Assembly (NCBI RefSeq): GCF_030409525.1
Contig: NZ_JAUFQB010000063.1
Location: 112,705-176,704 of the forward strand
Source of the DNA: Kaistella yonginensis
Lineage (GTDB): Bacteria > Bacteroidota > Bacteroidia > Flavobacteriales > Weeksellaceae
Length of the DNA stretch: 64,000 nucleotides
Direction of reading: 5' to 3'
Each line of letters opens with the position of its first letter. Within the stretch, counting starts at the first letter, position 1. Positions 1 through 8,255 of this stretch are shown here, piece after piece. The translations under genes were made by a program, and so were the position numbers. Under the pieces are notes generated by a model. The model was not told the origin of the DNA and searched no databases. It was given only the letters and a program-made list of their open reading frames with translations.

Positions 1-39
1 CAACCAGAAACAGTATTGAAATTAGACCAAGCCAGGTAA
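1..39 (+). CDS. C-terminal end of an upstream gene (partial)
   Basis: The first 13 codons of frame 1 read QPETVLKLDQAR followed by TAA at 37-39, which looks like the tail of a gene that starts before the window. Too little is present to assign a family. The 92 bases that follow, up to the GLPGLI gene, hold no other reading frame. It could equally be a chance open stretch. Confidence 0.35.
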   Translation, partial: QPETVLKLDQAR

Positions 40-131
40 TGTTTACCGTAAAATTTAATTTTAAATAGAAAAAAACCCTAAAGCTGTAACAAGATTGACG
101 ATTCTGTTACTAACTAAATAAAGAAATTAAT

Positions 132-1022
132 ATGAAAAAAATATTCGTACTCATTGCATTTACTGCATTTTTCGCGCTCAATGCGCAGGTAACCGCCAAT
201 CGGTTCTTTTATGAACTGACTTATAAACCAAAGAAAGATTCAGCAAAATTAGAAAAAGTGATGACTGTTTTGGATGTTGTAAAAGACAAATCAATTTACA
301 GAGATTACACCCTCATCGCCCAGGATTCTATTCTTAAAATTCAGGTGGAAGCCATGCAGAAAGCGGGAACATTTAAGGATATTTCGAAAAGTATTACGAT
401 GCCCAAATTTTCCGAAAAAATATATAAGTTTTATCCCAGTATGAAATTACAATACGTAGAACGCGTAGCCAATGGATTTACACCGATGAATATTGGATAT
501 AACGAAGATTTAAAATTGGTCTGGAAAATTCAAGCTGGAAAAGAAAAGATAGGCGCCTACGATACCCAAAAAGCAACCACTGAATATGGTGGCAGAAAAT
601 GGACCGCTTGGTTCACTACCGCTATTCCTTTGCAAGATGGGCCTTATAAATTTCACGGTTTGCCAGGTTTAATTGTTAAAGTTACCGATGATGGGAATAA
701 CTATTCGTGGGAACTGAAAGGAAATAGAAAAATAGAAAATTTCAAAGAGACGACCTACATAGAATCAGTCTCTCCTGGTGGCGACGGAGGTAAAGTACTC
801 GAAGTATCGCGTGAAAAATTTGAGCGAACCTTTAGTGATTTCAAAAAAGATCCGATGGCCACAGCAAGACCATATTTAACCGCTGAACTGATGGCGCAGA
901 AACTCCCGGGAAGTGATCTAACCATTGGTCAAATGATGAAACAACAAGAAAAAATGTTGAATGATTTCTTTAATGCTAATGACAACCCGATCGAAATTCC
1001 CGCTGCAAAAGCGAAAAAATAA
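132..1022 (+). CDS. GLPGLI family secreted protein
   Basis: This 296-residue protein starts with a Sec signal peptide (MKKIFVLIAFTAFFALNAQ, with the cleavage site probably after Ala-Gln) and carries the name-giving GLPGLI motif at residues 176-181, just after a W-x-A-W-F segment typical of the family. GLPGLI proteins are exported proteins of unknown function found almost only in Bacteroidota, often beside TonB-dependent receptors or peptidases. The ATG at 132 is the natural start because it opens the signal peptide. A second member lies at 41955-42773. The C-terminus is Lys/Ala-rich and probably disordered. The family assignment is firm, but the role (envelope or secretion-linked) is only inferred. 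Confidence 0.92.
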   Translation: MKKIFVLIAFTAFFALNAQVTANRFFYELTYKPKKDSAKLEKVMTVLDVVKDKSIYRDYTLIAQDSILKIQVEAMQKAGTFKDISKSITMPKFSEKIYKFYPSMKLQYVERVANGFTPMNIGYNEDLKLVWKIQAGKEKIGAYDTQKATTEYGGRKWTAWFTTAIPLQDGPYKFHGLPGLIVKVTDDGNNYSWELKGNRKIENFKETTYIESVSPGGDGGKVLEVSREKFERTFSDFKKDPMATARPYLTAELMAQKLPGSDLTIGQMMKQQEKMLNDFFNANDNPIEIPAAKAKK

Positions 1023-1048
1023 CATTCCTCAACACTAATTTATATTTT

Positions 1049-1086
1049 GAAACCTTAAGACTATTTTTGTTTTGAGGTTTTTTTTA
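1049..1086 (+). terminator. Rho-independent terminator after the GLPGLI gene
   Basis: GAAACCTTAAGAC pairs with GTTTTGAGGTTTT, with two G-U pairs, around a short T-rich loop, and is followed by a run of T. It sits 27 bases past the stop codon. Confidence 0.7.
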
Positions 1087-1138
1087 TGATTGTGGTCATT
1101 TCTAGCACAATCCTTATTTAGATTTAATTTAAATAACC

Positions 1139-1146
1139 TATATTTG
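1139..1146 (+). promoter_or_regulatory. Promoter -7 box of the feo operon (TATATTTG)
   Basis: The box matches the Bacteroidota consensus TAnnTTTG and lies about 16 bases before the chosen feoA start. It lies downstream of the longer open frame's first codon at 1090, so that longer version cannot be made from this promoter. No convincing -33 TTG is seen. Confidence 0.55.
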
Positions 1147-1161
1147 TGCTTCAAAATTTTA

Positions 1162-1419
1162 GTGTTGAAAGGAGATAAATCAAATAAATTATGCTGTTTT
1201 CCCAGAAATAAATCGGGAAAAATTTTGGGCTATGAAAATGACGACCTCAGAATGCCCAATAAAATTATTGAAATGGGTCTGCTCCCAGAAACCGTTTTCA
1301 AAATTCTTTATCAGGCGCCTTTCAGTGGACCCATGTATATAGAATTTGGTGACGAAAAAAGCAGAATTGCCCTTCGCGAAGAAGAAGCGCAATTTATCAT
1401 CGTGGAATCTTTAACTTAA
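1162..1419 (+). CDS. feoA: Ferrous iron transport protein A (FeoA)
   Basis: A small cytoplasmic SH3-like protein of about 85 residues that works with FeoB in Fe(II) uptake. The segment with N-K-I-I-E-M-G-L-L-P followed by G-P-M-Y-I-E-F-G-D and a closing I-A-L-R-E-E-E-A matches the usual FeoA layout (a strand-loop region, the M-G-(L/F)-x-P-G turn region and a C-terminal I-x-L-R). The frame is open back to 1090, but the promoter box at 1139-1146 puts the start at GTG 1162 or TTG 1165. It sits 34 bases before feoB, so the two are surely one transcript. The start is uncertain by a few codons and uses a non-ATG codon. Confidence 0.82.
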   Translation: MLKGDKSNKLCCFPRNKSGKILGYENDDLRMPNKIIEMGLLPETVFKILYQAPFSGPMYIEFGDEKSRIALREEEAQFIIVESLT

Positions 1420-1453
1420 ATATACTCGGCAAATCGATAAGATCGAGCGAAGA

Positions 1454-3487
1454 ATGAACACTTCCAACAAGAAACAAATCCTTCTGGTAGGAAACCCCAA
1501 TGTAGGAAAATCTACCGTCTTCAACTTACTTTGCAATAAAAAACAAAAAACTGGAAATTATGCCGGAGTCACCGTTGCAAGCCACTCTGGTGATTATGAT
1601 TATCAAGGCGAAATTGTTGAGGTGATCGATTTACCGGGCTCTTACAGTATTTACCCCAGCTCTGAAGATGAAGCCATTTTATCAAAATTTTTGGTCGATG
1701 AGCAGAAGAATTATTCAGGAGTTGTCTATATTTTAGAAGCGTTAAGCATCAAAAGAGGGTTGCTTCTCTTTCAGCAAATTCAAGATCTGGGAATTCCCAT
1801 ATTATTAGTGGTCAATCAAATCGATCAAGCCGAAAGACGCGGAATCAATATCGATATTGACCAGCTTTCCAAAGAATTGAACGTAACGGTCTTACAAGCG
1901 AATGCCAAAGAAAATCAAGGAATTGAAGCATTGCGTGCTGAAATTCATAATGGAAACTTCGCCCAATCAGAATCGGTTTCTTTTGATATACCAACCGAAC
2001 ATAAAGGCTTGGTTTTTAAAATACTGGCCGAAACAAAAGAAGAAAATCAATATAAAGTCTGGACTTTGCTTTCTTCAGATACCTATTTAGGAAAGCTGGA
2101 AACCGTTCACGAACAATTGAATAATGATGAGGTTAAATGTTTGATTCCGAAAAGATTACAGACACAAGAAACCATCAGGCGTTATCAGGAAATAGATAAG
2201 ATTATTTCTAAAGTGCTTTCAAAAAAACCGCAATATAAGGAACTTCTCACCGAAAAGTTAGACAAAGTTTTAGTTCATAAATTTTGGGGCTACGTCATTT
2301 TTGGGATGATTTTATTAATCATCTTCCAAAGTGTTTTCTTTTTAGCAGAATATCCGATGAATTGGATCTCTGATTTTTTCTTGTGGCTGTCTACTTTTAC
2401 CGCTGAACATTTGCCAGCGGGTCCGATAAATTCGCTCATCGCAAACGGTATTATTCCGGGAGTGGGCGGGATTATGGTCTTTGCGCCACAGATTGGTATT
2501 TTGCTCTATTTCCTTTACCTCTTAGAAGATTCAGGATATATGGCGCGAGTTATATTTTTAATGGATCGGTTTCTCCGACCTTTTGGATTAAACGGAAAAA
2601 GTATTGTTCCTTTGGTTTCAGGGACTGCCTGTGCGATTCCTGCAATTATGTCTACCCGAAATATTGAGAATGTTAAAGAACGATTGATTACGATTTTAGT
2701 AACCCCTTTCATGACGTGTTCTGCACGGCTTCCGGTTTACAGCATTATCATTGGTTTAATCATTCCGAATAAATATTTTATTGGAATCAGCTATAAAGCT
2801 ATCGCTTTAATGGCAATGTATTTTCTCGGATTTTTCACCTCCCTTATGGCTGCGTTAATCCTTAAGAAAATTATTAAAAGCAAGGGGAAATCCTTCCTCG
2901 TGATGGATCTTCCGTCTTATAAAATGCCACTTTTTGGCTATGATTTTAAAATCGTGCTGGGTAAAGTTTGGGAATTTATTACCGGAGCCGGTAAAATTAT
3001 CTTCTTGTTCAGTATTGTTATTTGGTTTTTCTCGTATATCGGACCTACGCAAAATGACAAAGAATTTGTAGCTACCGATGTGAAATTAGATCATTCTTAT
3101 CTCGCCAAAATGGGTAAATCTATTGAGCCTGTGATTGCGCCTTTGGGTTACGATTGGAAAATGGGCGTTGGTATTTTAACCAGTTTTGTAGCGAGAGAAG
3201 TCTTTGTAGGAACCATGTCAACTTTATACAGTTTAGATGATGAAGCGCCAGAAGGGAAAATCATCGATAAAATGAGGAATGATAAAAAACCAAATGGAGA
3301 ACCAGTTTATAGTTTTGCCACGGGAATTTCAATCTTATTCTTTTATGCTTTTGCCATGCAATGTGTTTCTACTTTGGCCGTTGTATACAGAGAAACCAAA
3401 TCCTGGAAATGGACGATGGCGCAACTATTCGGCATGTCGGGATTAGCTTATATAGCCTCACTAATTGTCTATCAAATTTTAAAGTAA
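1454..3487 (+). CDS. feoB: Ferrous iron transporter FeoB
   Basis: FeoB is the inner-membrane Fe(II) transporter with a cytoplasmic G-domain. At the N-terminus the G1 loop GNPNVGKST (residues 13-21), the G3 motif DLPG (59-62) and the G4 motif NQID (121-124) are all present. From about residue 280 there are many hydrophobic segments and the conserved gate-like stretches around S-G-T-A-C-A-I-P and F-M-T-C-S-A-R-L-P-V-Y. The length, 677 residues, is at the short end of the family (about 700-770). G4 is NQID where NMxD is more usual. It follows feoA, and its TAA overlaps by one base the ATG of the Cys-rich companion. No Fur box was identified by eye. Confidence 0.97.
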   Translation: MNTSNKKQILLVGNPNVGKSTVFNLLCNKKQKTGNYAGVTVASHSGDYDYQGEIVEVIDLPGSYSIYPSSEDEAILSKFLVDEQKNYSGVVYILEALSIKRGLLLFQQIQDLGIPILLVVNQIDQAERRGINIDIDQLSKELNVTVLQANAKENQGIEALRAEIHNGNFAQSESVSFDIPTEHKGLVFKILAETKEENQYKVWTLLSSDTYLGKLETVHEQLNNDEVKCLIPKRLQTQETIRRYQEIDKIISKVLSKKPQYKELLTEKLDKVLVHKFWGYVIFGMILLIIFQSVFFLAEYPMNWISDFFLWLSTFTAEHLPAGPINSLIANGIIPGVGGIMVFAPQIGILLYFLYLLEDSGYMARVIFLMDRFLRPFGLNGKSIVPLVSGTACAIPAIMSTRNIENVKERLITILVTPFMTCSARLPVYSIIIGLIIPNKYFIGISYKAIALMAMYFLGFFTSLMAALILKKIIKSKGKSFLVMDLPSYKMPLFGYDFKIVLGKVWEFITGAGKIIFLFSIVIWFFSYIGPTQNDKEFVATDVKLDHSYLAKMGKSIEPVIAPLGYDWKMGVGILTSFVAREVFVGTMSTLYSLDDEAPEGKIIDKMRNDKKPNGEPVYSFATGISILFFYAFAMQCVSTLAVVYRETKSWKWTMAQLFGMSGLAYIASLIVYQILK

Positions 3488-3639
3488 TGGATAATTCACT
3501 TGTTTTTCAATATATCATTATTGCGGTAATTGTCTTAATCGCAGGTTATTCTTTATTTAAAATTATCGCTAAAAATTTCAGTTCGAAGAAATTCAAAAAG
3601 AACGGAAAACCAGGTTGCGATTCTGATTGTTGTGGATGA
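3487..3639 (+). CDS. FeoB-associated Cys-rich membrane protein
   Basis: The ATG overlaps the feoB stop codon (TAATG), indicating translational coupling. The 50-residue product has one membrane segment (about residues 6-24), a basic stretch (K-K-F-K-K-N-G-K) and a tail with three cysteines (C-D-S-D-C-C-G). This matches the small FeoB-associated Cys-rich proteins that many Bacteroidota encode directly after feoB. The cysteines could hold or hand over Fe(II), but no activity is established. An in-frame ATG far upstream inside feoB is not needed. Confidence 0.85.
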   Translation: MDNSLVFQYIIIAVIVLIAGYSLFKIIAKNFSSKKFKKNGKPGCDSDCCG

Positions 3640-3811
3640 TTTAATTAAATTACTCATTATCAATATTCTATTATTCTAAATCCGCTATAAAGCTTATTTC
3701 TTAGCTATTTGTATTTTTAGCGGAATATATAAGTGAAATGTGGTATTACGCAAAAATCCATTGAGTGTTTAGTTCTTTTATGAAGAATTTGTAAAATATT
3801 ATATTTATTCA

Positions 3812-3819
3812 TATATTTG
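3812..3819 (+). promoter_or_regulatory. Promoter -7 box (TATATTTG) before the toxin-like lipoprotein gene
   Basis: It matches TAnnTTTG and lies about 70 bases before the ATG at 3889, in a 249-base, AT-rich gap after the feo operon. The gap otherwise shows only an inverted repeat of TCCGCTA with TAGCGGA separated by a long loop (about 3682-3725). Confidence 0.45.
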
Positions 3820-3888
3820 ATTTTTGGCAAAAAGTAAAAACCTTGTTTGAAAAACTACTTATTCTAATAAATTAAATATTAATCAATA

Positions 3889-5310
3889 ATGACTAAAAAC
3901 TATTTTTTCTCTTCTATCTCTGTTGTTTTTTCTCTAATCCTCTTATAGGGTTGTAGAAGTGAAGTGTTAACAGATGAAAATTATTCACAACCGGTACAAG
4001 CAAAAATTGACACAACTGGAATATACAAAATGAAGGATGTTCCTTTGTTTAAAGATTATCTCCAACGAAATTTATCCAATGAGAATTTTCATTCACAGGA
4101 GTATGTGGATGTCTTAAATGACAATAATTTAGTCGATGTTATCAATTTAAATAACAAAGTATCATATAGCACTCTCGTTAATAAAGAAAATTTAGTATAT
4201 CAAGTTTTAATCTACACGAAAAAAGAGGAAAAAGAACAAATGCTTATAGCCGAGTTAACTTCTGATGTCGAAATTCAAGACTTTAAATTAAATAAATTTA
4301 CAGGAACTATTATTTTTAAAGAACTGAACTTGAATGTGCTTGGGAATGAAATGTTTGAAAATGGTCATTCAATTAAGAGTTATTCTAAATCTATATGTGG
4401 ATATGTGACCACTGCTGTTTCATGCGCTTCAGGTCGCCATTTCCCTGGAGAAGCTTGTGCATGTTCGGGAACATCTGGTTCGGCATATTATGATACTGAA
4501 ATTTTAAATTGTTCTGGAGGGCATGCCGAGTCTTTAGACCCTAATTGGGGTGGCGGCGGAATTGGCGGCGGTGGTGGTGGTTTTAACCCTTACGACTTTT
4601 CACCGTCAGAGGCTTTACTGTACTACTTAGAAATTAAAGGTGGAACAGGTTTTTCAACTCAACAATTGAGTTATCTACAAAATAATCCTTTAGTCGCAGA
4701 TTCATTAAAGTATTATTTTCTAAATGACGAAAATTCTGGATCTCCTTCTTTGTTACATTGGTCTGTTAATTTTTTTATTCAAAATCCGAATACATCGTGG
4801 ACAGAGTTTCAGAATTGGTTCATAGATTCAAATGGTACTCCAAATTTAACTTTTGATAATAGTGTCAATACGAATAATTCTTTTGTATTTACTTCATTAG
4901 CAGAATTCAAAAATGCACTTCAGTCAAAAAACAATTCCATATCCACAGAAAGTAGTGTAATACAAGATAACGGCAGTGAAAAAATAGTTTCAGCAAAAGT
5001 TAAAAGAACTGGATTCTGGAATAGTGGTGAAGAAGTTTTGATTAAACTAAAAAAAATAAATAATACTTGGACTTTTGATAGCGTGACTTCTACTGAATAT
5101 GGTTTAACATTAGGAACTTGGTCATTTACTCAAATAGCATTTACTCAAAATGTACAAAATCAAATAATTAAAGTGGAGGTCATAGGATATGAAAATTACA
5201 ATATCTTTGTCGAAGGAATTGGTACTGTTTATAAAGATAAAGTTATGATTAGAGTAAATATTAGTAATAATACTGGCAATATCAGTAGCATAGAATTTGT
5301 AGACTTATAA
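3889..5310 (+). pseudogene. Toxin-like glycine-linker lipoprotein, interrupted by a stop in the lipobox
   Basis: Read from ATG 3889 the frame gives a clean lipoprotein signal peptide (MTKNYFFSSISVVFSLILL), then TAG at 3946-3948, then Gly-Cys and a further open frame to 5310. The stop therefore falls at the -2 position of the lipobox, exactly where one ordinary codon would give L-x-G-C. The remaining 448 residues can only start internally (GTG 3964) and would lack any export signal. The body has a conserved-looking N-terminal half, a Cys-rich patch (residues about 143-180 counted from 3964), a glycine-rich linker, and a C-terminal half with the helix-rich stretch N-P-N-T-S-W-T-E-F-Q-N-W-F seen (from memory) in Bacteroidota polymorphic toxin proteins. 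The C-terminal activity is not recognised. An assembly error or readthrough are alternatives to a true pseudogene. Confidence 0.7.
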
Positions 5311-5500
5311 TTATGGAAAATATTTCGGAGTTTAATTTAGTTTTTTTTTATTACAGTGCTTAAATTTGATAGTACTTATTTTAATAATATATTTTATTTA
5401 TAAAATATATCAAAAAATAAAGTAATATCTTATACTTATTGGCAAATCAGCGGATTTTTTAAATTAATGTAATCATTCGCAATTGTTTTTAATAATTATA

Positions 5501-5531
5501 AAAAACAGCCGTAATTTTACGGTTGTTTTTG
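5501..5531 (+). terminator. Rho-independent terminator
   Basis: AAAAACAGCCGTAA pairs with TTACGGTTGTTTTT across two bases. It lies 190 bases beyond the lipoprotein frame and just before the amidase fragment, so it separates the two transcripts. Confidence 0.8.
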
Positions 5532-5581
5532 TTATCTGACGACTCACTTATTTATTCGTTTTTTTGCACAAACATATTTCG

Positions 5582-5905
5582 ATGAAAGGAAATAATGATT
5601 GGAATTATATTTTAACCGCATCTAAAATGGGTATATTTCTTGAAAAAACATTTGGAGTACCTACGCACAAATTGGAAGGTGCTGATGCAAACAATCCGAG
5701 CAAAATTGCAGAATTTCTAAAAGGAAAAACAGGGGTGTACTTGGTAATAAACAAGGATCCAAGTAAAAAAGACGGAGCGGGTTATACAGGGCACACGGAT
5801 ATGATTAAAAACGGTTATGTCTCAGGAGGGGCAAATGTTACAAATTCTAATGGAAGCATTATTAAAGGAGGGATTAAACATATTTATATTTGGGAACTAA
5901 ATTAA
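5582..5905 (+). pseudogene. Tae4-like amidase C-terminal fragment (orphan toxin module)
   Basis: The 107-residue frame resembles the C-terminal two thirds of Tae4-family peptidoglycan amidases (NlpC/P60-like, cleaving the peptide stem). Seen are the pattern E-F-L-K-G-K-T-G-V-Y, the catalytic-His region G-Y-T-G-H-T-D, the S-G-G-A turn and the ending I-Y-I-W-E-L. The N-terminal block that should carry the catalytic cysteine (Cys-A-x-R-x-S in Tae4) is absent: the frame begins at K-G-N-N-D-W, and the 250 bases upstream contain no such sequence in any frame. ATG 5582 is preferred to TTG 5564. The candidate immunity gene begins 6 bases after the stop. As it stands the product should be inactive, so this is either a decayed gene or a silent toxin tip. 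Confidence 0.68.
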
Positions 5906-5911
5906 TAAATT

Positions 5912-6430
5912 ATGAAAAAAATTTTATCATTAATACTTATTCTATTATCACTTGTTGTAATTGCCCAGGATAATATGATATATGAGGCTGAAAAAAAACA
6001 CATTAAAAAGATAGGAAAATATAAATATGTGTTAAAATATGAATACAATTATCAACCTGAAGGTAAATTTTGCTCCTTTTCTGAAGTTTTAACAAAAGGT
6101 AATAGAAAACAATATATTGGTCATTTCGTATACCAGTTAAAAAATAGCACCGAGATACGTATAAGTCCACATAATCCTCCTCCTCTTCAGATTGAAAATA
6201 GAATTGTACAAAGTTATGATTCATTTTACGATGAAATAAAAGGACAAATAATCGTAACCACATATTTTTATGATGATAAAGAACCCAAGGAAAAAGAAAT
6301 AAAAACTTTGCAACAAGGCAAAATAGGATTTTTCTATGTCAAGGAAAAGCAAACTTTTTTCAAAAATGGAGAAGTAGAAGAACAAACAAATCTACCAGAA
6401 AAAATAGAGTTTTATAAAATTCCTTTTTAA
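5912..6430 (+). CDS. Secreted protein, candidate immunity to the Tae4-like amidase
   Basis: The 172-residue product has a clear Sec signal peptide (MKKILSLILILLSLVVIAQ) followed by a mostly charged, strand-rich domain with a run of Asn-Pro-Pro-Pro in the middle and no recognised motif. It starts 6 bases after the amidase fragment and so is cotranscribed and probably translationally coupled. Immunity proteins to Tae-type amidases act in the periplasm, which fits an exported product directly downstream. The function is inferred only from position and export. The base composition is even more AT-rich than the neighbouring housekeeping genes, as in horizontally moving toxin-immunity cassettes. 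Confidence 0.7.
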   Translation: MKKILSLILILLSLVVIAQDNMIYEAEKKHIKKIGKYKYVLKYEYNYQPEGKFCSFSEVLTKGNRKQYIGHFVYQLKNSTEIRISPHNPPPLQIENRIVQSYDSFYDEIKGQIIVTTYFYDDKEPKEKEIKTLQQGKIGFFYVKEKQTFFKNGEVEEQTNLPEKIEFYKIPF

Positions 6431-6549
6431 ATTTAACAATATTTTAACCGTTCCGAGTCAAAATGTAAATTGCTGGAAATTAGACTAATGGTGTTTTAAA
6501 CTATGGATTATTCTTGCGTTTCTATTAAGTTTTTCTCCTATTTTATTTG

Positions 6550-6557
6550 TATTTTTG
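6550..6557 (+). promoter_or_regulatory. Promoter -7 box of glmM (TATTTTTG)
   Basis: It matches TAnnTTTG 62 bases before the glmM ATG, which allows a leader of about 55 bases. No -33 TTG at the usual distance. Confidence 0.55.
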
Positions 6558-6619
6558 CAGCTTGAAAAACTTTATGTCATAATGACGTATTACTTTTAAT
6601 AATTGTAAAAAATAAGTTT

Positions 6620-8002
6620 ATGTCTTTAATAAAATCAATCTCAGGAATCCGCGGAACCATCGGTGGAAAAGTAGATGAAAATTTGACGCCACTTGATGTG
6701 GTGAAATTCACTTCCGCATTCGGAACTTGGCTTCAAAATAATAAAAATAAAAAAGATCTTACTATCGTTGTTGGTCGCGATGCCAGAATTTCCGGTTCGA
6801 TGGTGAATTCGTTGGTCACTGCAACTTTGCAAGGTCTGGGAATTCACGTGGTTGATTTAGGGCTTTCGACAACGCCAACGGTTGAAGTAATGGTTCCAGA
6901 ACTGAACGCTGATGGTGGAATTATTTTAACTGCTTCTCACAATCCAAAACAATGGAATGCTTTAAAATTATTAAATGAAAAAGGTGAGTTCATTACCGGT
7001 GAAAATGGTACAGAAGTTTTGGCCTTAGCAGAAAGTCAAGATTTTGATTACGCTCAGGTTGATGATTTGGGAACGTACGAAACCCGTGATGATGCTTTCG
7101 ATATTCATATTCAAAAGATTCTGGATTTACCAATGGTTGATGCAGAAGCTATTAAAGCAAAGAAATTTAAAGTCGTAGTAGATGCTGTAAATTCTACGGG
7201 CGGAATTGCTATTCCGCAGTTGTTAGCGCATTTCGACTGTGAAGTGGTGAAACTATATTGTGAACCCAATGGTCATTTCCCACACAATCCGGAACCATTA
7301 AAAGAACATTTGGGAGATATTTGCGAACTGATGAAAACAGAAAAGGCTGATGTTGGAATTGTAGTGGATCCAGATGTGGACCGTTTGGCTTTGGTCGATG
7401 AAAACGGTGAGCTTTTCGGCGAAGAATATACTTTGGTGGCCGTGGCTGATTATCTTTTGAGACACCAAAAAGGTGTAGCCGTTTCTAATTTAAGTTCCAG
7501 TCGTGCTTTGCGAGATGTTGCAAAAAAACATGGTTCAGAATATTTTGCAAGCGCCGTGGGTGAAGTGAACGTGGTAACTTTAATGAAAGAAAAAAATGCC
7601 GTGATTGGTGGCGAAGGAAATGGTGGAATCATTTATCCTGACCTTCATTATGGTCGCGATTCTTTGGTGGGTGTAGCGTTGTTTTTAACGCATTTAGCCA
7701 AAGAAAATAAAACGGTTTCAGAATTAAGAGCTACTTATCCAAGTTATTTCATGGGTAAAAAGAAAATTGAACTCACGCCAGATATTGATGTAGATTCTCT
7801 CTTAACTAAAATGGAAAAAAAGTATCAAACAGAAGAACTTTCAACCGTCGATGGACTGAAAATAGATTTTGAAAACAATTGGGTACATTTGAGAAAGTCA
7901 AATACAGAACCGATTATTAGAATTTATACCGAAGCTTTTTCACAAGAAGAAGCTGATGATTTGGGAAATCACATGATTGAAAAAATTAGAAGTTTGATTT
8001 AA
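6620..8002 (+). CDS. glmM: Phosphoglucosamine mutase
   Basis: The enzyme interconverts glucosamine-6-phosphate and glucosamine-1-phosphate, the step before UDP-GlcNAc for peptidoglycan and lipid A. The four phosphohexomutase landmarks are visible: the catalytic serine in T-A-S-H-N-P (Ser106), the Mg2+ loop D-P-D-V-D-R (Asp250, 252, 254), the sugar-binding G-E-G-N-G-G and the C-terminal phosphate-binding R-K-S-N-T-E-P. The length of 460 is normal. Phosphomannomutase activity cannot be excluded because Bacteroidota homologues are annotated both ways, but glmM is the better reading. It stands alone on its transcript. Confidence 0.9.
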   Translation: MSLIKSISGIRGTIGGKVDENLTPLDVVKFTSAFGTWLQNNKNKKDLTIVVGRDARISGSMVNSLVTATLQGLGIHVVDLGLSTTPTVEVMVPELNADGGIILTASHNPKQWNALKLLNEKGEFITGENGTEVLALAESQDFDYAQVDDLGTYETRDDAFDIHIQKILDLPMVDAEAIKAKKFKVVVDAVNSTGGIAIPQLLAHFDCEVVKLYCEPNGHFPHNPEPLKEHLGDICELMKTEKADVGIVVDPDVDRLALVDENGELFGEEYTLVAVADYLLRHQKGVAVSNLSSSRALRDVAKKHGSEYFASAVGEVNVVTLMKEKNAVIGGEGNGGIIYPDLHYGRDSLVGVALFLTHLAKENKTVSELRATYPSYFMGKKKIELTPDIDVDSLLTKMEKKYQTEELSTVDGLKIDFENNWVHLRKSNTEPIIRIYTEAFSQEEADDLGNHMIEKIRSLI

Positions 8003-8036
8003 TCAAAATTGATTAACTTTAATTCAAATTTGAGTG

Positions 8037-8255
8037 ATGACAATTACAATAAATCCAAAAAGTAAAAAAGAATCTGAAAAGATAAAAGCGATCCTTAAAG
8101 CACTTGAGGTTGATTTTATTGAAGATAGTGTAGAAAATGATTGGTGGAATTAACTTTCAGACTCTGAAAAAAACACGATCGAAATGGGCTGGAAAGACGT
8201 CGAAAAAGGAAGAGTAATTTCACATGAAGAAGTTATCAAATCTTTTGGAAGGTGA
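8037..8255 (+). pseudogene. Decayed antitoxin gene of a type II toxin-antitoxin pair
   Basis: ATG 8037 opens MTITINPKSKKESEKIKAIL, a pattern common in small Bacteroidota antitoxins (a strand, then a helix with E-x-x-K-I-K-A-x-L-K-A-L). A TAA at 8151-8153 stops the frame after 38 residues, directly behind D-W-W-N. The same frame then continues open for 33 codons with L-S-D-S-E-K-N-T-I-E and G-R-V-I-S-H-E-E-V, the usual toxin-binding tail, to TGA at 8253. The full reading would be 72 codons. The next gene's GTG overlaps this TGA (GTGA), as in real toxin-antitoxin operons. The assignment rests on layout and memory of related sequences. Confidence 0.62.

Noticed and set aside
1090..1161. N-terminal extension of feoA starting at 1090
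   Set aside because: The promoter box lies at 1139-1146, inside this extension, and the added residues do not resemble FeoA.
3640..3888. Riboswitch-like structure between the feo operon and the lipoprotein gene
   Set aside because: Only a weak long-loop inverted repeat (TCCGCTA/TAGCGGA) is visible, with no known riboswitch core.
4540..4585. Glycine-coding GGN repeats as a possible DNA repeat or recombination site
   Set aside because: They simply encode the polyglycine linker; there is no longer-range periodicity.
5311..5563. Search for the missing N-terminal half of the Tae4-like amidase
   Set aside because: No frame in this AT-rich stretch encodes a Cys-A-x-R-x-S-like segment, and it contains a terminator, so the half is absent rather than frameshifted.
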